DNA of 64,000 bases from SKHV01 sp963678565 (GCA_963678565.1 OY782875.1:620001-684000), one strand, 5' to 3'. Shown: positions 43,709-53,163, counted from the first letter of the stretch. The notes: generated from the letters alone by a model not told the origin. Program-made: numbers and translations.

Positions 43709-44635
43709 ATGAAACGAGTATTAGTAGTTACCCAAAAACCCTTTGCCGAAAAAGCCATTAGTCAGTTTGTGGCTGTCCTAAATGAGGCAAATTACGAAGT
43801 TGATTTCGTAGAAAATTATCCAGATAAAACCCCCGTCTTTGAAAAGCTTGCAAACGCCGATGCAGTAATTGTTCGAAGCGATGAAGTTGACAAAGAATTT
43901 TTAGAACATGCTCCCAACTTAAAAGTAATTGTTCGGGCCGGATCGGGATATGATAACGTCGATCTAGAAGCTGCTAGCCAAAAGGGTGTAGTGGTGATGA
44001 ATACTCCCGGACAAAATTCTAATGCTGTAGCCGAGTTGGCAATTGGCCTTATTATTTACGGAATGCGAAATTTTTTTTCCGGAGGATCGGGAATGGAGTT
44101 GCGTGGCAAGACACTTGGTTTGCATGGCTATGGTTATGTTGCTCGAAATGTAAATCACATTGCAAAGGGCTTTGGAATGAAAACTATTACCTATACACGT
44201 TACAGTAAATCTCAAGCTATTTCTGAAGGTTTGGTCGTAACTGATTCCTTAGAAGAGCTTTATGCAATGAGTGATGTTGTTTCAATTCATGTTCCTGCTA
44301 GAGGAGAACACATCGAATCTGTTGGGCAAGAGGTTTTACAGCACCTAAATAAGAATGCCATTGTTGTAAATACAGCTCGAAAAGAGGTGATTAATGAGCC
44401 TGAATTAGTCAATTTTTTAAGAATGCGACCAGATGTGAAATATTTATCAGATATTGCTCCAAAATGTGTAGATTTATTCAATAAACATTTTGTTGGTCGT
44501 TACTATTTCACTCCAAAGAAAATTGGTGCTCAAACCGCCGATGCTAATATAAATGCAGGCGTGGCTGCTGCTCAGCAGATTGTAGCTTATTTTGAAAAGG
44601 ACGATACAACTTTTCAGGTAAACAAAGTAAAATAA
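43709..44635 (+). CDS. serA: D-3-phosphoglycerate dehydrogenase, short form with Lys in place of catalytic His
   Basis: SerA oxidises 3-phosphoglycerate to 3-phosphohydroxypyruvate, the first step of serine synthesis. The 308-residue protein lacks an ACT or other C-terminal regulatory domain. NAD-binding HGYGYVARNV (~139-148), the GSGYDNVDLEAA region and the catalytic Arg (R224 in NTARKE) are present. Where most 2-hydroxyacid dehydrogenases have TPHxG, this one reads TPKKIGAQT (268-276), so the general-acid His is replaced by Lys270, as in the type IIIK enzymes of Entamoeba and Bacteroides. ATG 43709 is chosen over TTG 43691. It is 1 nt before the next start. Confidence 0.88.
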   Translation: MKRVLVVTQKPFAEKAISQFVAVLNEANYEVDFVENYPDKTPVFEKLANADAVIVRSDEVDKEFLEHAPNLKVIVRAGSGYDNVDLEAASQKGVVVMNTPGQNSNAVAELAIGLIIYGMRNFFSGGSGMELRGKTLGLHGYGYVARNVNHIAKGFGMKTITYTRYSKSQAISEGLVVTDSLEELYAMSDVVSIHVPARGEHIESVGQEVLQHLNKNAIVVNTARKEVINEPELVNFLRMRPDVKYLSDIAPKCVDLFNKHFVGRYYFTPKKIGAQTADANINAGVAAAQQIVAYFEKDDTTFQVNKVK

Positions 44636-44636
44636 C

Positions 44637-45890
44637 ATGGCAATTATTAAAGCGTTTAAGGGGTTACGACCTCCGGCAGATCTAGTTACAAAAGTGGCTT
44701 CCCGTCCTTATGATGTATTGAACTCTGAAGAGGCACGTGCAGAAGCAGAAGGCAATGAACAAAGTTTGTATCGTATTATTAAGCCCGAAATTGAGTTTGA
44801 ACCCGGAACCGATGAACATTCAACTGAAGTTTACAACAAAGCTGTTGAGAATTTCAAAATGTTTCAGGAAAAAGGTTTTTTGATAGAAGACGAAAAAGAG
44901 TGTTTGTACATTTATGCGCAAACCATGAAAGGTAAAACTCAGTACGGAATAGTTGCTGCCGCTGCGGTTGATGATTACTTAAACGGTGTAATTAAAAAGC
45001 ATGAATTAACACGTCCAGATAAAGAGGAAGACCGAATGAAGCATGTGCGTAATACCAACGCGAATGTAGAACCTGTTTTCTTTGCCTATCCAGCTCATCA
45101 AGAAATTGATTATATCGTGAAAACCATTGTTACTTCGAAAGAACCGATATATGATTTCGTTGCTGAAGATGGTTTTGGTCATCATTTTTGGGTGATCGAC
45201 GAATCGTTGATTATTAAACGAATTGAAAAAATATTCAAAGAAGAAATTCCAGCAACTTACGTGGCCGACGGGCATCACCGTACTGCGGCTGCAGCCTTAG
45301 TTGGAGCGGAAAAGCGAAAACAAAATCCCGACTATTCCGGCGACGAAGAATTTAATTACTTCCTTGCAGTTCACTTTCCCGACAATCAATTACAAATTAT
45401 CGACTACAACCGTGTTGTAAAAGATTTGAATGGATTGACAGTGGCCGAGTTAATTGAAAAATTGGGCAACGACTTTGAGGTTAGTGAGTACAAATCATCA
45501 GATATTGTAAAACCAGCTGCATTGCATGAATTCAGCATGTATGTTGATGGAAAGTGGTATAAAATGGTAGCCAAAGAAGGTCGTTACAACGATAATGATC
45601 CAATTGGAACCTTGGATGTTACCATTCTTTCAACCTTGGTTTTGGACAAACTCTTGGGAATAAAAGATCTTCGTACCGACAAACGAATTGATTTTGTTGG
45701 AGGAATCAGAGGATTGAAAGAATTGAGTAAGCGAGTGGATAGTGGTGAAATGGCTGTTGCTTTTGCTTTGTATCCGGTTTCGATGAAGCAACTGATTGAT
45801 ATTGCCGATACCGGTAATATTATGCCACCAAAAACAACTTGGTTCGAACCCAAGTTACGATCGGGTATTGTGATTCATAAATTAGATTAA
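44637..45890 (+). CDS. DUF1015 family protein in the serine operon
   Basis: The 417-residue protein is of the DUF1015 family, with N-terminal IKAFKGLRPP and SRPYDVLNSEEARAE (22-36), KHELTRPDKEEDRMKHV (121-137) and the highly conserved VADGHHRTAAAAL motif (209-221). A DGHHR-type motif is also seen in ParB-like serine kinases of the SerK/SbnI type, but no activity is established for DUF1015 to my knowledge. The start is 1 nt after the serA stop, and serC is upstream, so a part in serine or phosphoserine metabolism is likely by context. A phosphoserine phosphatase gene is not in the window. Confidence 0.8.
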   Translation: MAIIKAFKGLRPPADLVTKVASRPYDVLNSEEARAEAEGNEQSLYRIIKPEIEFEPGTDEHSTEVYNKAVENFKMFQEKGFLIEDEKECLYIYAQTMKGKTQYGIVAAAAVDDYLNGVIKKHELTRPDKEEDRMKHVRNTNANVEPVFFAYPAHQEIDYIVKTIVTSKEPIYDFVAEDGFGHHFWVIDESLIIKRIEKIFKEEIPATYVADGHHRTAAAALVGAEKRKQNPDYSGDEEFNYFLAVHFPDNQLQIIDYNRVVKDLNGLTVAELIEKLGNDFEVSEYKSSDIVKPAALHEFSMYVDGKWYKMVAKEGRYNDNDPIGTLDVTILSTLVLDKLLGIKDLRTDKRIDFVGGIRGLKELSKRVDSGEMAVAFALYPVSMKQLIDIADTGNIMPPKTTWFEPKLRSGIVIHKLD

Positions 45891-45910
45891 ACAAATTTTC
45901 CATATACTGA

Positions 45911-45937
45911 AAAGCACGGCGCCAACCGTGCTTTTTT
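45911..45937 (+). terminator. Terminator of the serC-serA-DUF1015 operon
   Basis: GCACGG (45914-45919) and CCGTGC (45926-45931) form a 6-bp GC-rich stem, extended by AAA/TTT and followed by six T residues. Confidence 0.82.
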
Positions 45938-46030
45938 ATTAGGTAATTTCAACCATTTTTAGCACGTACTTATCTTCTCTTTGCTTATTGGTATTTGTAA
46001 TTATGTGAAATTAAGGAGCGAAAACTAAGA

Positions 46031-46115
46031 CCGGAAAAAGTTCAATTTTCCGCCTTGAGTAAATACTCACGCCTCAAATAATTAATTTTTGAGCTTTGAT
46101 TAATCGCTCATGCAG
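46031..46115. other. Cluster of small hairpins downstream of the lipoprotein gene
   Basis: CGGAAAA/TTTTCCG (46032-46052), GAGTA/TACTC (46057-46068) and GAGC/GCTC (about 46090-46109) lie in a row. They may include the lipoprotein gene's terminator on the minus strand. Confidence 0.35.
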
Positions 46116-46137
46116 ATGTGGCGCTGAATTCAACTAA

Positions 46138-46524
46138 TTATTCATGAATCTTAATCCACTCGATTGATTTATCGTTGTTAAACTTGAAGACCACGGTTCT
46201 AGTGTGTAGTTTCCAACCTAAAAAGCGAGTTTCTTTTACTCTATAATATACATACCCTTTGTTGGTTTTGGTTGGCTTTCCGAGCAGTTTAAGTATTTGA
46301 TCTTTTTTCAAACTTCTTATGGTATCGTTGTACACCACATCCTTATACATTTTTTCACGGTAGGGAAAGTCTTTTCCTTCCTTCAATAACCATTTTTCCT
46401 GATCAAATGCCAACTCGCTTTTTGGGTGATCTTTTGTTTCTTTTTCTGATAATTTGGACGATTTTGTGTTGCAGCCTACAACGCAAACAAGCAACAGTAA
46501 TAGTAGCGGTACAATTTTATTCAT
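46138..46524 (-). CDS. Small lipoprotein, possible BamE/SmpA-like fold
   Basis: The 128-residue protein has a lipoprotein signal with lipobox VVGC (Cys18), so it should be anchored in a membrane facing the periplasm. The body contains PYREKMYKDVVYNDTIRSLK, KDQILKLLGKPT and YVYYRVKET, a pattern (short helix pair then LLGxP and a beta-sheet) like the SmpA/OmlA-type domain that binds partners in outer-membrane assembly. The match is only a fold-level impression. It is a single gene upstream of a leftward gap and downstream of der's terminator. Confidence 0.6.
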   Translation of the reverse strand: MNKIVPLLLLLLVCVVGCNTKSSKLSEKETKDHPKSELAFDQEKWLLKEGKDFPYREKMYKDVVYNDTIRSLKKDQILKLLGKPTKTNKGYVYYRVKETRFLGWKLHTRTVVFKFNNDKSIEWIKIHE

Positions 46525-46623
46525 TGCTTAACAAAAATTGGATCTACATTAACAACGAAATTAAAACACGAAATGTTGCTTTTAAAAATGATAAGTATAC
46601 AGGGCTGGAGAATAGAAGGGTAG

Positions 46624-46656
46624 AAAAAAGGTCCAATTCGAATAGAAATGGACCTT
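46624..46656 (-). terminator. Terminator of der
   Basis: AAGGTCCA (46628-46635) pairs with TGGACCTT (46649-46656), and on the minus strand a T-run follows the stem. Confidence 0.75.
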
Positions 46657-46665
46657 GTTATATTT

Positions 46666-47973
46666 TTATTTTTGTCGGATACTTATGGTAATTGGCACTC
46701 CTGAAAAGTCCCAATTATCTCGTATTTTATTTTCCAAGTAACGTTTGTAAGGATCTTTTACATATTGCGGCAAATTCGCGTAAAATGCAAAGATTGGCGT
46801 TGCAGATGGTAACTGCGTTACATATTTAATTTTAATGAACTTTCCTTTGGTTGAAGGAGGCGAAAATGCTTCAATTGCTTCCAACATAAATTCATTCAAT
46901 TCCGAAGTTTTAATGCGCTTATTTCGGTTTTCATAAACTTTATAAGCCAACTCGAACGACTTTAATATACGTTGTTTGGTTAGTGCCGAAACAAAAATAA
47001 TTGGCACATCGTTAAAAGGTGCAATTTTCTCGTAAATCGACTTCTTAAATTCTTCGGTGGTATTGTTTTCTTTTTCAATCAAATCCCATTTATTCACCAA
47101 AATAACTACCCCTTTTCGGTTCTTCATAATGAGGTGGAAAATATTCAAATCTTGCGCTTCAAAACCGCGTGTTGCATCTACCATTAAAAGACAAACATCG
47201 GAATTTTCGATGGCTCGAATTGAACGCATTACAGAGTAGAATTCAAGGTTTTCGTGAACTTTCCCTTTTTTTCGGAGTCCGGCAGTATCGGTTAAAATGA
47301 AATCGTAACCAAATTTATTGAAACGCGTTTGTATCGAGTCGCGGGTGGTTCCTGCAACTTCGGTAACAATGTGACGTTCCTCTTCAGTTAAAGTATTGAT
47401 CATTGATGATTTTCCCGCATTTGGCCGACCCACAACTGCAAATTTCGGAACTTCTGCCTCAATTTCTTCCTTTGTATCTTTAGGGAAAACTTCGATTACT
47501 TTATCTAATAAATCGCCTGTTCCACTTCCGTTGATCGAAGAAATACAAAACAAATTTTCTAAGCCTAAGGAATAAAACTCGTACGAATCGTGAATTCGTT
47601 GGTGGTTGTCTACTTTATTTACAGCGAGGATCACCGGTTTTTCTACTTTTCGTAAAATTCCGGCAACAGCTTCATCAAGGTCAGTAATGCCGTTTTCAAC
47701 ATCAACAACAAACAATATAACATCGGCTTCATCGATGGCTAAATGTGCTTGTCGGCGAATCTCGCTTTCAAAAATATCATTTGAATTTTTTACATAACCG
47801 CCGGTATCGATGATGGAGAAATCAATTCCTCCCCATTCAGCCAAACCGTAATTGCGGTCGCGGGTTACGCCCGATAAATTGTCTACGATGGCACTACGCG
47901 ATTCAATCATTCTGTTGAAAAGCGTTGATTTACCTACGTTCGGACGTCCAACAATTGCTACTATATTGCTCAT
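46666..47973 (-). CDS. der: Ribosome-associated GTPase Der (EngA)
   Basis: Der is an essential double-GTPase in 50S ribosome assembly. The 435-residue protein has two complete G domains: GRPNVGKSTLFN with DTGG and NKVD in the first (~8-160), and GRPNAGKSSMIN, DTAGLRKK and NKWD in the second (~178-345). The C-terminal KH-like domain (~350-435) ends RDNWDFSGVPITISIRQK. All GTP-binding motifs are intact. It is adjacent to era, another ribosome-assembly GTPase, which is a common arrangement in Bacteroidota. Confidence 0.96.
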   Translation of the reverse strand: MSNIVAIVGRPNVGKSTLFNRMIESRSAIVDNLSGVTRDRNYGLAEWGGIDFSIIDTGGYVKNSNDIFESEIRRQAHLAIDEADVILFVVDVENGITDLDEAVAGILRKVEKPVILAVNKVDNHQRIHDSYEFYSLGLENLFCISSINGSGTGDLLDKVIEVFPKDTKEEIEAEVPKFAVVGRPNAGKSSMINTLTEEERHIVTEVAGTTRDSIQTRFNKFGYDFILTDTAGLRKKGKVHENLEFYSVMRSIRAIENSDVCLLMVDATRGFEAQDLNIFHLIMKNRKGVVILVNKWDLIEKENNTTEEFKKSIYEKIAPFNDVPIIFVSALTKQRILKSFELAYKVYENRNKRIKTSELNEFMLEAIEAFSPPSTKGKFIKIKYVTQLPSATPIFAFYANLPQYVKDPYKRYLENKIRDNWDFSGVPITISIRQK

Positions 47974-48098
47974 AAAACTTTAATATTTGATAAGAGTATT
48001 CCGATATAAAATCAATTTAAATACTCCAATTGCTTCTAATCTCTAAAATATTTTGCTTCGTTTTGTTTCGAAATTGAATATTTTAGTTCCTTCTGTTT

Positions 48099-48980
48099 TT
48101 ACCCTTCGTAACCAAAACCTCGCAATTTGTTTTCCTTATCGCGCCAGTCTTTGTTTACTTTTACATACAATTCGAGAAATACTTTTTTCTCAAAAAATTC
48201 TTCGATATCAATTCGGGCTTCTTTTCCAACCTTTTTTAACGCTTTTCCTTGATGCCCGATAATAATTCCTTTTTGGCTATCGCGAATCACGTGAATCACT
48301 GCACGAATGCGCAATAATTTTGCGTCGTCGATAAATTCTTCTACTTCAATTTCGGTAGAGTAGGGTATTTCTTTTTGATAGTATAATAATATTTTTTCAC
48401 GAATAATCTCCTGAATGAAAAAGCGTTCGTTTTTATCTGAAAGCTCATCTTTAGGAAAATAGGCTGGTCCTTCAGGTATTTTTTCTAAGATTAAATCGAA
48501 TACTGGTTTAATATTGAATGACTCTTTTGCCGAAACTGGTAATATCATTGCATCGGGAAAAACTTCTTTCCATTGTTCAATAATTTTTACAACATCCTCT
48601 TGCGACGAAAGGTCTATTTTGTTGATCAACAGCAAAACTGGAATATCGGTTTTCTTGATTCTTTCAATGTATTCTGAATTCTTATCAAATTTTTCAACAA
48701 CATCGGTCACATAGATAATCAAATCGGCATCAATCAATGCGTTATCAACAAAACGCATCATACTTTCTTGAAGCTTATAGTTTGGCTTCAAAATTCCGGG
48801 AGTGTCGGAATACACAATCTGAAAGTCGTCGCCGCTTACAATTCCTTTTATACGATGGCGAGTGGTTTGCATTTTCGATGTGATAATCGAAATTTTTTCA
48901 CCCACCAAAACATTCATTATGGTTGATTTCCCAACGTTTGGATTACCAATAATATTTACAAATCCCGATTTATGTGCCAT
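48099..48980 (-). CDS. era: GTPase Era
   Basis: Era binds the 3' end of 16S rRNA and helps 30S maturation. The 293-residue protein has the G domain GNPNVGKST (12-20), QTTRHRIKGI (~38-48), DTPG (~60) and NKID, followed by the KH domain with VIHVIRDSQKGIIIGHQGKALKKVGKEA-type signature (the GxxG loop reads GHQGKALKK), about residues 220-280. Length is normal. A -7 box lies 14 nt before the start on the minus strand. Confidence 0.95.
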   Translation of the reverse strand: MAHKSGFVNIIGNPNVGKSTIMNVLVGEKISIITSKMQTTRHRIKGIVSGDDFQIVYSDTPGILKPNYKLQESMMRFVDNALIDADLIIYVTDVVEKFDKNSEYIERIKKTDIPVLLLINKIDLSSQEDVVKIIEQWKEVFPDAMILPVSAKESFNIKPVFDLILEKIPEGPAYFPKDELSDKNERFFIQEIIREKILLYYQKEIPYSTEIEVEEFIDDAKLLRIRAVIHVIRDSQKGIIIGHQGKALKKVGKEARIDIEEFFEKKVFLELYVKVNKDWRDKENKLRGFGYEG

Positions 48981-48993
48981 TCTATTTTTTTTA

Positions 48994-49001
48994 CAAAGAT
49001 A
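48994..49001 (-). promoter_or_regulatory. -7 box of era
   Basis: TATCTTTG on the minus strand matches TAnnTTTG, 13 nt before the era start codon, giving a very short leader. Confidence 0.5.
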
Positions 49002-49029
49002 CTTTATTAAAAGTTATTAATAGCGAATG

Positions 49030-50022
49030 CTATACAAGGTCTAAATTTGCTATTTGTGAATGAATTAAATTCCAGTTATTCTCGTCCATTCGAGCACCAT
49101 ATACCGTAATTACATTTCCGGCAGTAATTGAACCAATTTCGGCGCAGCTCTTCAAACTGTAATTTTTTGTTAAGCCAAATAAGAAGCCGGCTGCGTAAAG
49201 GTCACCAGCGCCAGTTGAATCGATGCATTGATTGCCAATGGTTCCAACTACGATTTCTTCTTCTCCGCGTTTTATTAAAGAGCCTTTGCTTCCAATTTTC
49301 ACTACAGCAATTTCACATAAGTCTCCAAAAATATGAATCGCTTCTTCGGGTTCTTTCCCTGTAAAAGCTTTGGCTTCTTCTTCGTTGGCGAAAATTATAT
49401 CGATGTATTCAGTGATGATTTCCTTTAGAAATTCGAGGTTGTCTTCTACCACATTGTAGCTTGCCAAATCGATGGCAATTTTCATCCCATTGACTTTCGC
49501 AATTTGAGCTGCTCTGCGCACGAGATCGTGGTTTTGTACAAGGTAACCTTCGATGTAAGCAATCTTATAATCTTGAAATAATTCGTTTGATAAATCCTCT
49601 GGTATTAAGTCGATTGCAGCGCCTAAGTGAGTTCCAAAAGTTCTTTCGCCATCTTCTGAAATTAAGCCCATTGCAACCCCTGTTTTATTTTTTGATTTCA
49701 ATAAAATGGGTTCGGCTCCAATTTTTTTAAGTTCATTGAAATAATGATTGCCTAATTCATCTTCACCCACTTTCCCTATGAATCCGGCTTTGGCTCCTAA
49801 ATGGGCCAAACCGTGAATGGTATTAGCAACCGATCCGCCAGGAGTTAAAACCTTTTCGTAAGTTGCTGTTTGCTTGTTTAAACTTATTGAGGTTGCTTCA
49901 TCAACTAAGGTCATGCTTCCTTTTGGTAAATTATTGCTTGCCAAAACTTCTTCGTTAGGCAATTTTACAACAATGTCCATTAGGGCATTTCCTATTCCTA
50001 TTATTTTAATTGAGCTTCCCAT
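49030..50022 (-). CDS. PfkB-family (adenosine kinase-like) sugar kinase
   Basis: The 330-residue protein is a ribokinase/PfkB-family kinase: IIGIGNALMDIVVKLPNEE start, the TPGGSVANTIHGLAHLG signature (~62-78), a lid region GVAMGLISEDGERTFGTHLGAA, IFANEEEAKAFTG (~208-220) and the catalytic DSTGAGDLYAAGFLFG motif (~263-278) with the Asp base and anion hole. The GGSxAN and lid patterns resemble adenosine kinase-like members, so adenosine or a nucleoside is a plausible substrate, but other sugars are possible. It has a -7 box and lies between era and secDF. Confidence 0.85.
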   Translation of the reverse strand: MGSSIKIIGIGNALMDIVVKLPNEEVLASNNLPKGSMTLVDEATSISLNKQTATYEKVLTPGGSVANTIHGLAHLGAKAGFIGKVGEDELGNHYFNELKKIGAEPILLKSKNKTGVAMGLISEDGERTFGTHLGAAIDLIPEDLSNELFQDYKIAYIEGYLVQNHDLVRRAAQIAKVNGMKIAIDLASYNVVEDNLEFLKEIITEYIDIIFANEEEAKAFTGKEPEEAIHIFGDLCEIAVVKIGSKGSLIKRGEEEIVVGTIGNQCIDSTGAGDLYAAGFLFGLTKNYSLKSCAEIGSITAGNVITVYGARMDENNWNLIHSQIANLDLV

Positions 50023-50045
50023 TTTTTAATATTTGATATTTTGCG

Positions 50046-50053
50046 CAAAGATA
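50046..50053 (-). promoter_or_regulatory. -7 box of the PfkB kinase gene
   Basis: TATCTTTG on the minus strand, 24 nt before the start codon, is a full match to TAnnTTTG. The same box sequence is used for era. Confidence 0.5.
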
Positions 50054-50102
50054 GTAACTAAGCGTTGAAATAAAAGTAATTTATTGATAGTTAGGCATAA
50101 AT

Positions 50103-50135
50103 AAAAAAGCTCTACCAACGAGGGCAGAGCTTTTT
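50103..50135 (-). terminator. Terminator of secDF
   Basis: AAAAGCTCT and AGAGCTTTT (within 50103-50135) form a stem that on the minus strand ends in a T-run, just downstream of secDF. Confidence 0.8.
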
Positions 50136-50154
50136 GTATATCTAATTCGTTAAA

Positions 50155-53118
50155 TTATTTTTCGTCGATACGTTTTTGAGTATCGTGTGCAATTGGTGTT
50201 GCAATGAAAAGTGAAGAGTAGGTACCTACAACCACACCAATTAACAATGCAAATGTGAATCCTCGAATGGTTTCTCCACCGAAAATAAAGATGGCCAATA
50301 ACACTACAAATGTTGAAACCGAAGTACTGAAAGTACGACGTAAGGTGCTATTCAAAGCAGCATCGGTATTCGCAATCCTATCACGTTTTGTATAAAGGTT
50401 TAAGTATTCACGAATACGGTCAAACACCACCACGGTATCGTTAATAGAATAACCTAAAACGGTAAGAATTGCGGCAATAAATGCTTGGTCGATTTCTAAC
50501 GAGAATGGCAACATTCCACTGAAAATTGAGAAAACACCCAACACAATAATTGAATCGTGTGCCAAAGCAGCAATTGCACCTAAACCATATTGCCATTTGC
50601 TGAATCGGATTAAGATGTATAAGAAGATAATTAACAATGAAAATCCGATTGCTAACAATGCATCTTTCTTAATATCATCTGAAATAGTTGGTCCAACTTT
50701 GGTTGAACTTTGAATGTAATCTCCGGTAAATTCAGCTAAAGTAACATCAGCACCAATAAATGGAGCTAAACCTTCAAACATCATTTCTTCGATACGATTA
50801 TCAATTGTTGCACTTTTATCGTCAATGTGGTAATCGGTTGTAATACGAACCTGATTGTCTGCTCCAAATGTTTTTACCTCGGGAGCTGAACCAAATTGAG
50901 CAGCTAGTTGAGTTGAAACATCACTTACTTTTATTGCTTCATCGAAAGCAACAACATAAGTTCTACCTCCTTTAAAGTCGATACCGTAGTTAAATCCTTT
51001 GGTAAAGATCGAAGCTAATGAAACAAGAATTAAAGCTCCTGAAATAATGTAAGCAATTTTGCGTTTTTCAAGGAATTTAATTTTTGAATTCTGTAACCAG
51101 TTCGCAGTGATTTTAGATACAAACTTTATATCTCTGTCTTTGCTTAAATAGCGGTCGAAAGTTAAACGAGTAATAAAGATTGCACTGAACAATGAGGTGG
51201 TAATACCAATTATCAAAGTGGTTGCGAAACCTTTAATTGGACCAGAACCGAAGAAATAAAGTACAACACCAGTTAATAAAGTAGTTAACTGTCCGTCGAT
51301 AATTGCAGAATATGCAGCTTTATATCCATCTGATATTGCCAATCGTAATCCTTTTCCGGCTTTACGCTCTTCCTGAATACGCTCATAGATAAGTACGTTG
51401 GCATCAACCGACATACCTATGGTTAATACCAAACCGGCAATACCCGGTAAAGTTAATACCGCACCAAACGAAGCAAGTACTCCAAGAATAAAGAATAAGT
51501 TGGCAACCAGCGCGATGTTTGCTACTAATCCAGCGTGGTAGCTGTAAATAAATAGCATGTATAATAATACCAATATAAAGGCAATAACGAACGACCAAAA
51601 ACCAGCATTGATAGATTCTTGTCCCAATGAAGGACCAACAACATATTCTTCAACAATATTTGCTGGAGCAGGCATTTTACCCGACTTCAACATGTTTGCT
51701 AAATCTTTTCCTTCTTCAACCGATTCCATTCCAGTAATTTCAGAACGTCCACCAGTAATTTCGTCGTTCACACGAGGGAATGAAACCACATAACCATCAA
51801 GCGCAATTGCAATTGAGCGACCAACATTGTCACGGGTCATACGAGCCCATGCTTTAGATCCTTCAGCATTCATCGACATACTCACCGTTGGAGTACTTCC
51901 GTTTTGTGCAAAAGACTGACGGGCATCTGTAACAACGCCACCGTCTAATGGAGCAGTCCCATTACGAGTGGTAATTTTTAAAGCAATTAATTGATAGTAG
52001 TTGCCCTTTTCGTCGTAAGGTTTTAAAGTCCACTCAAATTTAAGATCGCGAGGAAATACTGATTTTACCTTTGGAGTATTTAAGTATTTATTTACTGCAG
52101 CTGTATCGGCATAATGAGCAAAACCAATTGCAGGACCAGGAAATAATTGTCCATCTTGTGTTACACTAGGTGATAATAATGCAAACAACGGATAATCTCT
52201 TTCAACATTAATATTGGTGTTAGTCGAATCTGATTCAGCACCTTCTAATTCATCTAAAAGTGATACTTCTTCTGAATCTTCTGCTTGAACTCCTTCTTCT
52301 TCTTCCGTTGCGGTAACTTCACCTTTTAAGTCTTCCGAAGTAGTTTGCATTTCCTTGATCACTTCATTGGCTTCGATCAAGTAATTGTAAACTTCTTGGT
52401 TTTCGTAGGTTTCCCAAAACTCTAACGATGCAGTACCTTGCAAAAGGTTACGTACACGTTCTTTATCTTTTACGCCAGGTAGCTCAACTAAAATTCTTCC
52501 GCGCTGCGAAAGTTTTTGAATGTTGGGTTGAGCAACACCAAAACGGTCGATACGTGAACGTAAAATATTAAATGAATTGTCAATTGCAGCATCTGCTTCG
52601 CTCTGAATTACGCTGATGACATCTGCGTTGGTAGAGTTGAAGTTAATTCTTTCTTTTAACTCAGGAGTAAGGAAATTGGCTGCCAAACGTGCATTTGGAT
52701 CAATTTGCTCAAATGCTTCACCAAACAAAGCAACAAAACCTTTATCGCTGCTTTTTTGCATTTCTTGAGCCATTCTAATTGCAGCGTTGAAAGTGGAGTC
52801 CTTACTATAATTTGATAGTGAACGCACCAAGTCAACAACTGAAATTTCAAGGGTTACGTTCATCCCACCTTTAAGGTCAAGACCAAGGTTGATTTCACGC
52901 TCTTTTACTTCTTTGTAAGTGTATTTTCTAATTCCTAGGTTATAAACGACCTCACTATTGATTGAATCAAGATAGTGTGTTTCCTTTGCAAGGTCGCCTT
53001 GTGCAAATTCGACTGCTTTCTTTTCTACTCTTTCCGCAACATAAGTAAACGAAATATAGTACAAACTGAAAACTGCCAATAAAATTGCAAATAATCTAAC
53101 TGCTCCTTTATTCTGCAT
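50155..53118 (-). CDS. secDF: Fused protein-export membrane protein SecDF
   Basis: SecDF uses the proton gradient to pull exported proteins through the SecYEG channel. This 987-residue protein fuses SecD (~1-640) and SecF (~650-987). SecD has the GLDLKGGMNVTLEI motif, a long periplasmic domain with an acidic low-complexity insert (~260-320; EEEEGVQAEDSEEVSLLDEL), and the GMSVDANVLIYERIQEE helix. SecF has GIDFKGGRTYVVAFD, YSINDTVVVFDRIRE and the RRTFSTSVSTF segment. The start is set at 53118 (MQNKGAVRLF); the open frame upstream to 53313 lacks an ATG near a promoter and covers the -7 box. Confidence 0.93.
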   Translation of the reverse strand: MQNKGAVRLFAILLAVFSLYYISFTYVAERVEKKAVEFAQGDLAKETHYLDSINSEVVYNLGIRKYTYKEVKEREINLGLDLKGGMNVTLEISVVDLVRSLSNYSKDSTFNAAIRMAQEMQKSSDKGFVALFGEAFEQIDPNARLAANFLTPELKERINFNSTNADVISVIQSEADAAIDNSFNILRSRIDRFGVAQPNIQKLSQRGRILVELPGVKDKERVRNLLQGTASLEFWETYENQEVYNYLIEANEVIKEMQTTSEDLKGEVTATEEEEGVQAEDSEEVSLLDELEGAESDSTNTNINVERDYPLFALLSPSVTQDGQLFPGPAIGFAHYADTAAVNKYLNTPKVKSVFPRDLKFEWTLKPYDEKGNYYQLIALKITTRNGTAPLDGGVVTDARQSFAQNGSTPTVSMSMNAEGSKAWARMTRDNVGRSIAIALDGYVVSFPRVNDEITGGRSEITGMESVEEGKDLANMLKSGKMPAPANIVEEYVVGPSLGQESINAGFWSFVIAFILVLLYMLFIYSYHAGLVANIALVANLFFILGVLASFGAVLTLPGIAGLVLTIGMSVDANVLIYERIQEERKAGKGLRLAISDGYKAAYSAIIDGQLTTLLTGVVLYFFGSGPIKGFATTLIIGITTSLFSAIFITRLTFDRYLSKDRDIKFVSKITANWLQNSKIKFLEKRKIAYIISGALILVSLASIFTKGFNYGIDFKGGRTYVVAFDEAIKVSDVSTQLAAQFGSAPEVKTFGADNQVRITTDYHIDDKSATIDNRIEEMMFEGLAPFIGADVTLAEFTGDYIQSSTKVGPTISDDIKKDALLAIGFSLLIIFLYILIRFSKWQYGLGAIAALAHDSIIVLGVFSIFSGMLPFSLEIDQAFIAAILTVLGYSINDTVVVFDRIREYLNLYTKRDRIANTDAALNSTLRRTFSTSVSTFVVLLAIFIFGGETIRGFTFALLIGVVVGTYSSLFIATPIAHDTQKRIDEK

Positions 53119-53163
53119 TTCGATTTTAAGTTTATTATTCTTTATCAAATTTTTACTGAACGG

